This document shows positions 1 to 5,765 of a stretch of DNA of 14,377 bases, one piece after another. A program made the position numbers and the translations under genes. Origin of the DNA: Bacteroidota bacterium (GTDB taxonomy: Bacteria; Bacteroidota; Bacteroidia; B-17B0; Aurantibacillaceae); the NCBI GenBank assembly GCA_025360565.1, contig JANYBY010000425.1:1-14377 (forward strand). The letters are read 5' to 3'. Below the pieces are notes generated by a model that saw only the letters and a list, made by a program, of their open reading frames with translations, was not told where the DNA came from and ran no database searches. Position 1 is the first letter of the stretch, and each line of letters starts with the position of its first letter.

Positions 1-107
1 TTTTGTGCAGCGAAGCGAAACAAAAAAAGCCGGAGCGAAGCGGAGCCCGTAGCAGCCCGCCCGCCTGCCCGCCGAATTTTTTGATGCAGGCGGAGGCGCC
101 CAAATAA
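1..107. repeat. GC-rich intergenic repeat tract at left edge
   Basis: This stretch is far richer in G+C than the rest of the window. It holds two near copies of AGCGAAGCG (about 9-17 and 34-42) and a perfect 8-base inverted repeat, CCGCCTGC at 61-68 against GCAGGCGG at 86-93, with a 17-base loop. All three plus frames close within it and give arginine/proline-rich peptides with no recognisable protein, so I read it as non-coding repeat DNA. The CCTGCC-type core resembles the palindrome inserted in the M28 peptidase gene at 6345-6367. It could also be the 3' flank of a gene beyond the edge. No gene is seen in 1-221. Confidence 0.5.
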
Positions 108-120
108 TAAAAAAAAATAC

Positions 121-153
121 TTTTTGAGGGACGACTAATTAGTGTCTCAAAAA
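121..153. repeat. Inverted repeat with palindromic tip
   Basis: TTTTTGAG (121-128) pairs with CTCAAAAA (146-153), and the loop contains the perfect palindrome ACTAATTAGT (134-143). On the minus strand it is followed by a T-rich run. It could be a second, backup terminator for the minus-strand protease gene or an element belonging to a gene left of the window. Its function is not clear. Confidence 0.35.
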
Positions 154-168
154 TCAGGGGATTGAAAA

Positions 169-200
169 TAAAAAAAGGCCGCAGAATACTGCAGCCTTTT
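169..200 (-). terminator. Rho-independent terminator of the M43 protease gene
   Basis: Read on the minus strand, AAGGCTGCAG (198-189) pairs with CTGCGGCCTT (184-175) across a TATT loop. This makes a 10-base stem with one G-U wobble. It is followed directly by seven T residues and another T-rich stretch. It lies about 22 bases past the stop codon of the protease gene, the usual place for an intrinsic terminator. Confidence 0.8.
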
Positions 201-221
201 AAAACTTAAAGTTTATTTAAA

Positions 222-1895
222 TTATTTATTTAAAATTAATCGTTTAACTAATTTTTCGCTGCCATTAGCAATGGTTACAAAATAAACCCCGGCTGAATAT
301 GTGGTCAGATCCAATTCGATTGAACTGTTAGTAACATCTTTATGTTTTGAAGAGATCATTAACTGCCCCAAAGCATTGCGTACACTCACTTCCAGCGTTT
401 GTGAAGAAGGTAATGAAGTAATTAAACTCACTTTTCCTGAGCTTGGGTTAGGCTGTAAACTGATATACGTTTTTAGCAGAGAATGTTTAGCAATACCAAT
501 TGCGCATCCGTTAACTGATACTGTGGTAACGGCGGAGTTAGTACCAACACTGTTTGTTGCCGCGCAGGTAATTGTATACACACCAGTTGATGCAAACGAA
601 ATACTTGGCGCCGCCGAAATAGAATTTGGACTAAATGTTACACCCGCTGATGGCGAACTTGACCAGGAATAAGTAGGTATTGGGTTTCCGGTTGTAAAGT
701 TATCGGTAGTAGTACAAACCGCCGCTGTATCACAAATAATATTTGGTACTGTTACAAGAGTAATAGGTGCAGCCGAAGGGTTATTGCAAAGCGTTGTGGC
801 AGCCTGCGTTAATAGCGATCGGTAAAATCCGCCGTTTGGTTGAGGTGACAATGCAACTTGCACCCTTGTTTTTTGATCTGGGGTGAACATACACACACAA
901 TTATCATCAGAGTAATCCATAAAATTCATATACATGCTTCCGTTAGGTGCAGCTGAACAAGAACGTGAACCGGTTGCATTTAAAGGGTAAGGCCCACAGC
1001 CGTAATTTTGTCCATTTTCATTTAAGGTTCCTCTTTGCGGTGGGGTATCAGCACAATAATCATCCGCTAAACAATCTCCATCAGGTGCTGCATCGCCCCC
1101 AATATGCCTTAAGCCTAACCAGTGCCCCACTTCGTGAGAACAAGTACGGCCTTTGTAACTGCCAACGTTTATAGAACCTGTACATAATGAGGCAAGCCAT
1201 ACCCCATCGGTTGTAGAAGTGCCACCGCCAGGTAGACCCACAAGAGCAGCATTTAAAGGGAACGTAGCGTAGCCCAAAAGCAAAACGCTCGGGTTTACAT
1301 CCGTTGTCCAAATATTTAAATAACGGTTCACATCCCAAATTGTATTTGGTTTTACTGTACCATCTACAAATGTTTTTAAAGTGGCGTTAGAAGAATAGCT
1401 ATTCGGGTTTAACCAGCCTTTTGCAATATAACTTACACGATCAATGCCCGGCTCGGCAAGTGTTTGGCCATGCTCATTTTTTTTTGCAAGACAAAATGTT
1501 ACCCCGCAATTAGCAGCACCTACTGCCGAAAAAGCAGTGGCAGTAAGCACATTCATATTTGCACCTGCACCTGCAAAATCGTTATTTAAAACTGTTATTT
1601 GCGAATTTATCTGAGCTTGTGAAAGATTTGGATAAACACCTACTGCTTGAGCACCAGAAATAATATGAAAAATAACCGAAATAGTATAATTTGCTGTCGC
1701 GGTTTTACTTGACATCATATCTGCCTTATAAGTCGCAACTTGTTTACTGAATTCCGCATTCCACTCCGGCGGCGGAATTTCGGATCCGCATTTCCTTTTT
1801 TTATTTATAATTTCTGTAGGGGAACTGTTTACCTGCGCGTTTGCTGCCATTGTTAAGCCCATGGCAAGAGCCGTTAATTGTAAATGTATCTTCAT
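222..1895 (-). CDS. Secreted M43 family zinc metalloprotease with T9SS sorting domain
   Basis: This 557-residue secreted protease belongs to the pappalysin/cytophagalysin family (M43). A signal peptide covers about residues 1-20 (cleavage after ANA). The catalytic domain has the metzincin zinc motif HEVGHWLGLRH at 254-264 (zinc ligands His254, His258 and His264; general base Glu255). The Met-turn region MNFMDY follows at 323-328, before the family's MFT-x-DQ segment. Many paired cysteines lie between them. About residues 375-465 resemble a PKD/Ig-like domain. The last 80 residues (about 477-557) are a typical T9SS type A sorting domain, with the PNPSSG start, an ALGQ core and a YSAGVYFV motif, ending LILNK. 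The protein is therefore expected to cross the outer membrane through T9SS and be attached or released, degrading external protein. It is a single-gene unit with its own terminator and a possible promoter at 1919-1949. The family call is firm; the natural substrate is unknown. Confidence 0.93.
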   Translation of the reverse strand: MKIHLQLTALAMGLTMAANAQVNSSPTEIINKKRKCGSEIPPPEWNAEFSKQVATYKADMMSSKTATANYTISVIFHIISGAQAVGVYPNLSQAQINSQITVLNNDFAGAGANMNVLTATAFSAVGAANCGVTFCLAKKNEHGQTLAEPGIDRVSYIAKGWLNPNSYSSNATLKTFVDGTVKPNTIWDVNRYLNIWTTDVNPSVLLLGYATFPLNAALVGLPGGGTSTTDGVWLASLCTGSINVGSYKGRTCSHEVGHWLGLRHIGGDAAPDGDCLADDYCADTPPQRGTLNENGQNYGCGPYPLNATGSRSCSAAPNGSMYMNFMDYSDDNCVCMFTPDQKTRVQVALSPQPNGGFYRSLLTQAATTLCNNPSAAPITLVTVPNIICDTAAVCTTTDNFTTGNPIPTYSWSSSPSAGVTFSPNSISAAPSISFASTGVYTITCAATNSVGTNSAVTTVSVNGCAIGIAKHSLLKTYISLQPNPSSGKVSLITSLPSSQTLEVSVRNALGQLMISSKHKDVTNSSIELDLTTYSAGVYFVTIANGSEKLVKRLILNK

Positions 1896-1918
1896 TTTAG
1901 TAGTAGTGTTTAGTTACG

Positions 1919-1949
1919 CTAACATAGTGAAAAATATGTAACGTTGCAA
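1919..1949 (-). promoter_or_regulatory. Candidate promoter of the M43 protease gene
   Basis: On the minus strand, a TTG (1949-1947) lies 20 bases before TATGTTAG (1926-1919). The latter matches the Bacteroidota -7 box TAnnTTTG at all but one defined position. The predicted transcript would start close to 1913 and leave a short leader before the ATG at 1895. Such short motifs occur by chance, so this is only a candidate. Confidence 0.35.
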
Positions 1950-2026
1950 CTTTTTTAGATAAAGTCGTTTTTAGATAGATGAAGGGTCGCCTTCTATGTT
2001 CCTTCCAGCGGTTTAACCGTGATGTA

Positions 2027-2175
2027 TTTTGCCACGAATTACAGTAACAATCACTAATTGATGTGTACGGTAACAAGGATTTGGATTAATTATTGGAACC
2101 TGATTGATTAGTGCAATCTCGCAGCAAAGCTGCGAGATATTTTACCAAGAATTACACTAATTGTGATTAATTTGG
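2027..2175. repeat. Diverged direct repeats flanking a strong hairpin
   Basis: The gene-free gap 1896-2231 contains two related segments. One (2027-2096) carries CGAATTACA, CACTAATTG and GATTAATTATTGG. The other (2140-2175) carries AGAATTACA, CACTAATTG and GATTAATTTGG in the same order but more tightly spaced. Between them lies a perfect 10-base hairpin, ATCTCGCAGC at 2116-2125 against GCTGCGAGAT at 2129-2138, with loop AAA, followed on the plus strand by a short T run. No ORF fits here. It looks like remnants of a dispersed intergenic repeat family. The hairpin might also end transcription, but neither flanking minus-strand gene is clearly served by it. Confidence 0.5.
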
Positions 2176-2231
2176 TTTACGAAAATTTTAACTATGATTT
2201 ATGTAAATTGATGAAATTAGTGGCTAAAAAA

Positions 2232-3404
2232 TTATTTTAAAAGCTCGCGCGCAATCACCAGTTTTTGAATTTCGCTGGTGCCCTCTCCTATTGTGCATAA
2301 TTTACTATCGCGGTAAAATTTTTCTACCGGAAAATCTTTTGTATAACCGTAACCACCAAAGATTTGAACGGCCTCGGTGCTGCATCTAACAGCCACTTCG
2401 CTTGCATAATATTTTGCAAATGCACTTTCTTTGGTTACTTTTTTATGTTTGTTTTTTAAATCGGCTGCCTGAAAGGTGAGTAATTCCGCGGCTTCAAACT
2501 CAGTGGCCATATCGGCCAGTTTAAACGCAATGCCCTGAAAATTCGCTATGGGTTGCCCGAATTGCTGACGCTCTTTAGCATATTTAATACTCGCGTTTAA
2601 CGCGCCTTTGGCAATACCTAAACTTAAAGCCGCTATGCTAATACGCCCGCCATCTAACACTTTCATGGCTTGCACAAAACCATCGCCCACATTACCCATT
2701 ATTTGAGATTTATGTACACGGCAATTTTCAAAAATCAATTCTGCCGTTTCGCTGGCACGCATACCCAATTTATTTTCTTTTTTACCGCCTTTAAAACCCG
2801 GCATAGTGCGTTCAATTATAAAGGCTGTAATACCGTGACTATCTAATAATTCGCCGGTGCGCACCAATACTACAGCCACATCGCCGCTAATACCGTGCGT
2901 GATCCAATTTTTTGTTCCGTTAATAACCCAATAATCTCCATCCTGCACAGCGGTGCATTGCATACGCATGGCATCGCTGCCGGTGTTTGCTTCTGTTAAG
3001 CCCCACGCGCCAATAAATTCGGCCGTTGCTAACTTTGGTAAATATTTTTTCTTTTGCTCTTCGTTGCCAAACTGTAAAATATGGCCTGTGCATAAACTAT
3101 TGTGAGCCGCCATGCTTAATGCAATGGAACCGCAAATGCTTCCTAACTCAGTAATAGCAGTTACATATTCGGTATAACCAAAACCCGAGCCGCCGTATTC
3201 TGTTGGCACCAAAACGCCCATTAAACCTAGCTCGCCAAGCTTTTTAAAAACTTCTACCGGAAATTTTTGGCTTTCGTCCCACTCCATCATTTGCGGTAAA
3301 ATATGTTCTTTACCAAATTTACGAATCATATCGGCTATCATTATTTGGTTTTCGCTTAACTGAAAACTCATGCCAATGTTATTTTCTAATACTGTACCAG
3401 ACAT
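2232..3404 (-). CDS. Acyl-CoA dehydrogenase
   Basis: This FAD-dependent acyl-CoA dehydrogenase carries out the first oxidation step of fatty-acid or branched-chain acyl-CoA breakdown, passing electrons to electron-transfer flavoprotein. The N-terminal helical domain is followed by the FAD-binding signature GAWGLTEANTGSDA (132-145) and the middle-domain WVINGTKNWITHG segment. The C-terminal domain has the QIFGGYGYTKDFPVEKFYRD signature and the catalytic-base motif GEGTSEIQ, with Glu374 as likely base, as in short-chain and butyryl-CoA dehydrogenases. The long start at 3404 overlaps the end of the upstream phosphoribosyltransferase gene by 19 bases. The Met at residue 12 (base 3371, MSFQLSENQ) fits the family N-terminus and usual length (about 380) better and leaves a 14-base gap, so I prefer it. 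The two genes are probably co-transcribed. Chain-length preference cannot be told from the sequence. Confidence 0.93.
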   Translation of the reverse strand: MSGTVLENNIGMSFQLSENQIMIADMIRKFGKEHILPQMMEWDESQKFPVEVFKKLGELGLMGVLVPTEYGGSGFGYTEYVTAITELGSICGSIALSMAAHNSLCTGHILQFGNEEQKKKYLPKLATAEFIGAWGLTEANTGSDAMRMQCTAVQDGDYWVINGTKNWITHGISGDVAVVLVRTGELLDSHGITAFIIERTMPGFKGGKKENKLGMRASETAELIFENCRVHKSQIMGNVGDGFVQAMKVLDGGRISIAALSLGIAKGALNASIKYAKERQQFGQPIANFQGIAFKLADMATEFEAAELLTFQAADLKNKHKKVTKESAFAKYYASEVAVRCSTEAVQIFGGYGYTKDFPVEKFYRDSKLCTIGEGTSEIQKLVIARELLK

Positions 3405-3913
3405 GTTATATTATTTGAATGATTAATTAATTTATTTCTTCCGTTTAAAAACTCTAAACTTACCACAAAGTTAAACCCTAAAACTTTAGCTCCTAATTTT
3501 TTTACTAACTGGGCTGCCGCTTCTGCGGTACCGCCTGTGGCTAAAAGGTCGTCGTGTATCATTACATTCCAATCTTTTTTAAGGGCGTCTTCATGGATCT
3601 CCATTTTACTGGTGCCATACTCAAGACTGTATTCGTGAGCCACAGTTTTGTAGGGCAATTTACCTGATTTTCGAATAAGTACAAAAGGAATGTTTAGTTT
3701 ATTTGCCATTAAAAAGCCAAATAAAAAGCCCCTGCTCTCAATACCCACAATGGCATCGGGCTTTTGCTGCATTTTTTCAATAAAGCCATTTACAATTTCG
3801 GTACACAGCTGCTGATCATAAAAAATTGGCGTAATATCCTTAAACAAAATACCGGGTTTGGGAAAATCGGGTACATCGCGGATGGATCGTTTTATGGATT
3901 GTTCTAATGCCAT
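3386..3913 (-). CDS. apt: Adenine phosphoribosyltransferase
   Basis: This cytoplasmic purine-salvage enzyme makes AMP from adenine and PRPP. Its 175 residues match the family length. The N-terminus IRDVPDFPKPGILFKDITPI is characteristic. It has the GIESRGFLFG loop (57-66), the flexible-hood segment RKSGKLP (81-87) and the EYSLEYG motif (94-100). The PRPP-binding motif is VMIHDDLLATGGTA (117-130), with the acidic pair Asp121-Asp122; His120 stands where many homologues have Val. The C-terminus ends in the usual SLEFLNGR and LVQY segments. The stop is a TAG at 3388-3386. It is the first gene of a two-gene minus-strand unit with the acyl-CoA dehydrogenase; the two have no obvious metabolic link. 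A TAAGTTTG promoter box lies just upstream. Confidence 0.95.
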   Translation of the reverse strand: MALEQSIKRSIRDVPDFPKPGILFKDITPIFYDQQLCTEIVNGFIEKMQQKPDAIVGIESRGFLFGFLMANKLNIPFVLIRKSGKLPYKTVAHEYSLEYGTSKMEIHEDALKKDWNVMIHDDLLATGGTAEAAAQLVKKLGAKVLGFNFVVSLEFLNGRNKLINHSNNITCLVQY

Positions 3914-3923
3914 GAATGGAATA

Positions 3924-3931
3924 CAAACTTA
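3924..3931 (-). promoter_or_regulatory. Candidate -7 promoter box of the apt gene
   Basis: TAAGTTTG on the minus strand is an exact match to the Bacteroidota -7 consensus TAnnTTTG. It lies 10 bases before the apt ATG, so the mRNA leader would be only a few bases. A clear -33 TTG/TTTG partner is not seen at the usual distance. The rest of the divergent gap (3932-4183) shows no gene. Confidence 0.45.
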
Positions 3932-4183
3932 GGAATTTTTTGGAAATAGAAATAAGTTTTTAGCAACCGGCTTCTGACACTTTATTTTGAAAAGGCTGTA
4001 AGATTTTTTAACTAAACACACCGAAACAGAAACAATTACTCCAACACTTTACAATTGATTGATCATTCTAAAGTCACACACTTCAATATGTGAATGTTGT
4101 AAATATTTAAAAAGTTTATGTAACAGTTTTGGCTCCTAAAGAACTCACCTTTGAAACATAAAAAATTAATTAAAATTTACCAA

Positions 4184-4429
4184 ATGAAAAAAACAATTTT
4201 ATTAACAGGGGCTTTATTATTAGCGGGAAGCACATTCGTGTCTTGTAAAAAGGATTATACCTGTAAGTGTTCAAAAACATATACAACCGGTACCGGGGTT
4301 ACCACCCGTGACTATTCTGTTTACACCTACAACGATACCAGAACAAGAGCAGAAAGCAGATGTAATGCCAATACCCAAACAAGTTATGATCTGGGTGGTG
4401 ATTACACGGTTAATTGCGCTATTCAATAA
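4184..4429 (+). CDS. Small Cys-rich lipoprotein of unknown function
   Basis: This is an 81-residue predicted lipoprotein. The ATG at 4184 is chosen over an in-frame TTG at 4151 because it starts a standard lipoprotein signal (MKKTILLTGALLLAG) with lipobox FVSC and acylated Cys21. The mature part begins KKDYTC and has a CxC pair (Cys27, Cys29), then Cys60 and Cys78. It is rich in Thr, Tyr and Asn, and the paired cysteines could form disulfides in the periplasm. Small lipoproteins beginning KKDxTCxC are familiar in Bacteroidota but have no assigned function. It is followed 13 bases later by a hairpin terminator, so it is probably its own transcript. The gene is likely real; function unknown. 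Confidence 0.75.
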   Translation: MKKTILLTGALLLAGSTFVSCKKDYTCKCSKTYTTGTGVTTRDYSVYTYNDTRTRAESRCNANTQTSYDLGGDYTVNCAIQ

Positions 4430-4442
4430 GGAAAAAATGTGG

Positions 4443-4493
4443 AAAGCCGCGTAAATGCTTACATATTGAAGCGTGGATAAAACGCGGCTTTTT
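4443..4493 (+). terminator. Rho-independent terminator after the small lipoprotein gene
   Basis: AAAGCCGCG (4443-4451) pairs perfectly with CGCGGCTTT (4483-4491), and the T run ends at 4493. Inside it, ATGCTT (4455-4460) can pair with AAGCGT (4469-4474) with one G-U wobble, making a long branched stem. It sits between the two lipoprotein genes and inside the alternative TTG-started extension of the second gene, which argues for the later ATG start at 4510. Confidence 0.7.
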
Positions 4494-4509
4494 AATACTA
4501 TTTGTTAAG

Positions 4510-4953
4510 ATGAAAAATAAAATATTAAATTTTGTTTTTGCTTTGTTTCTTTCTTCATGCATTGTACAATCGCCTAAGTACACAACGCTTGAAAAGGTTA
4601 TATCTCTTGAGATAGGAATGACCAAACCTGAGGTTGAAAAAAAACTAGGCATTGAACCTTACAATATAAGCTCCTATACAGATACAAGCGATACATTTAT
4701 TTATGTTTATCGTTTAAAGGATAGAAAAACGCTGTCATTTAATACCACCGAGGTAAACGGAAGAGAAGTAAAAGGAAAATATGCGCAATTATCTATTACC
4801 TATTCAAAAGCCGGTATAGTTAAGAGTATTGAATCTTGCAGTTTATGTTCTGATAATCTTGAAAACACAAGCAAAATTGATTTCGGAAAAATTATTCTGT
4901 TTTTTACCGTCACATTCCCTGCAATATTGCTTTATATTGGATTGAAAAAATAA
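4510..4953 (+). CDS. BamE/SmpA-like lipoprotein with C-terminal membrane helix
   Basis: This 147-residue protein starts at the ATG at 4510; an upstream TTG (4414) in the same frame would run through a terminator hairpin and is rejected. Residues 1-17 are a lipoprotein signal with lipobox LSSC and acylated Cys17. Residues about 28-50 (LEKVISLEIGMTKPEVEKKL, then G) match the start of the small alpha/beta fold seen in BamE/SmpA/OmlA proteins, in which a helix beginning G-M-T-x-x-E-V precedes a LG turn and beta strands. A CSLC cysteine pair lies at 110-113. Unusually for a lipoprotein, a hydrophobic helix at about 127-143 ends the chain (GLKK). Residues and topology suggest an envelope protein tethered at both ends. 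A real role in outer-membrane assembly is not shown; the BamE likeness rests on one motif. Confidence 0.65.
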   Translation: MKNKILNFVFALFLSSCIVQSPKYTTLEKVISLEIGMTKPEVEKKLGIEPYNISSYTDTSDTFIYVYRLKDRKTLSFNTTEVNGREVKGKYAQLSITYSKAGIVKSIESCSLCSDNLENTSKIDFGKIILFFTVTFPAILLYIGLKK

Positions 4954-4966
4954 CGAGAATTTTGAC

Positions 4967-4988
4967 AAACATTACCATTTAAATGTTT
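4967..4988. repeat. AT-rich inverted repeat between convergent genes
   Basis: AAACATT (4967-4973) pairs with AATGTTT (4982-4988), with an 8-base loop, in the gap between a plus-strand gene ending at 4953 and a minus-strand gene ending at 5050. Its place suits a weak bidirectional terminator, but the stem is AT-rich and lacks a good T run. Confidence 0.25.
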
Positions 4989-5049
4989 CGGAGCAGATTT
5001 GAAAAAACATTCAATAAATTTATTCGGAAATGTAACCGCAAATTTAAAC

Positions 5050-5628
5050 TCACTTCTTACAATAAGGATCCGATTCTTCAACCGGGTATTTTTTTTCAAG
5101 ATCAATATTATTAAAACTACTTTTGCCGCCCCAACTGAATAACCATTCAAAAAACGGGAGAAGTTTGTTTGTTTTTATTTGCTCTAAAAAATAAACCTCG
5201 TGTTCTTTTTCTTTAATGCCCATTTCGTAAAGTAATTTATCGTGCTCTTTTATGCCAATAGAATTAAAATACTGTTTCATTCTAAAATACTCGCAAACGT
5301 TACCGCTCTCGAGCCTTCCGGCAAAATAAAAAGGCATAAACCAGCCTATTACATAACAACTGCCCGAAATTATTTTACCTATAACATGAAATCGGATCTC
5401 GTAATATTTTGAAATGGGAATGCTGTATTGTTTCATTATAGCAAGCACTTCTTTTCTATGAAACCATTCATCGTCCTCAATTTGTTTAATGGCTTTTTTT
5501 TCTTCCGAATTTTTTACCGCACCCGCATGCCCTATATACGCAAAGGCTGCGGCCTTTTCGGCTGAGTATGCCTGCTGCAGGAGTTTTACCAGTGCTTTAT
5601 GCTGAAGTTTTATGTTGGTAGCGCTCAT
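5050..5628 (-). CDS. Coq7-like ferritin-fold di-iron protein
   Basis: This 192-residue protein has the four-helix ferritin-like pattern of the demethoxyubiquinone hydroxylase (Coq7) group. Helix 1 has Glu24 in YSAEKAAAFAY. Helix 2 has ExxH as Glu54-x-x-His57 (EDDEWFH). Helix 3 has a candidate ligand at Glu107 or Glu113 (LESGNVCEYF). Helix 4 has a second ExxH at Glu140-x-x-His143 (KEKEHEVYF). These are the six ligands expected for a carboxylate-bridged di-iron site. The central stretch 79-103 is hydrophobic, as in Coq7 proteins that sit on the membrane surface. Bacteroidota generally make menaquinone rather than ubiquinone, so a hydroxylase of another lipid, or an unknown oxidase, is more likely than true Coq7 activity. 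It lies downstream of the M28 peptidase on the same strand, with a 137-base gap holding tandem repeats. Confidence 0.75.
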   Translation of the reverse strand: MSATNIKLQHKALVKLLQQAYSAEKAAAFAYIGHAGAVKNSEEKKAIKQIEDDEWFHRKEVLAIMKQYSIPISKYYEIRFHVIGKIISGSCYVIGWFMPFYFAGRLESGNVCEYFRMKQYFNSIGIKEHDKLLYEMGIKEKEHEVYFLEQIKTNKLLPFFEWLFSWGGKSSFNNIDLEKKYPVEESDPYCKK

Positions 5629-5648
5629 TTCTTATTTAAAATTCCTTG

Positions 5649-5765
5649 TTTCGGGTTTCGGGTTTCGCGTTTCTTGTTCTGTGTTTGCTCAAGCATACTT
5701 CTAATGCCTACATTTTTTTTGCGTCTTGGCCTTGCTAATCTTGTGTCCTGCCTCTTGCATCCTTC
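5649..5765. repeat. Decayed 7-base tandem repeats
   Basis: Bases 5649-5683 read as five heptads: TTTCGGG, TTTCGGG, TTTCGCG, TTTCTTG, TTCTGTG. A second patch at 5724-5765 also has a period near seven, built on TCTTGxx (TCTTGTG, TCCTGCC, TCTTGCA). The first patch begins 21 bases upstream of the start codon of the di-iron protein gene (minus strand), where its promoter or leader would be. The second abuts the stop codon of the M28 peptidase gene. Confidence 0.65.

Noticed and set aside
301..672. Plus-strand open frame of 123 codons
   Set aside because: It lies wholly inside the M43 protease gene on the other strand, which has full domain support; the peptide resembles nothing known and lacks a promoter.
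4414..4509. TTG-started N-terminal extension of the BamE-like lipoprotein
   Set aside because: It would bury the lipoprotein signal and read through a terminator hairpin; the ATG at 4510 gives a normal lipobox.
4932..5150. Minus-strand open frame of 72 codons
   Set aside because: It overlaps the 3' end of the di-iron protein gene in another frame and the end of the BamE-like gene; no recognisable features.
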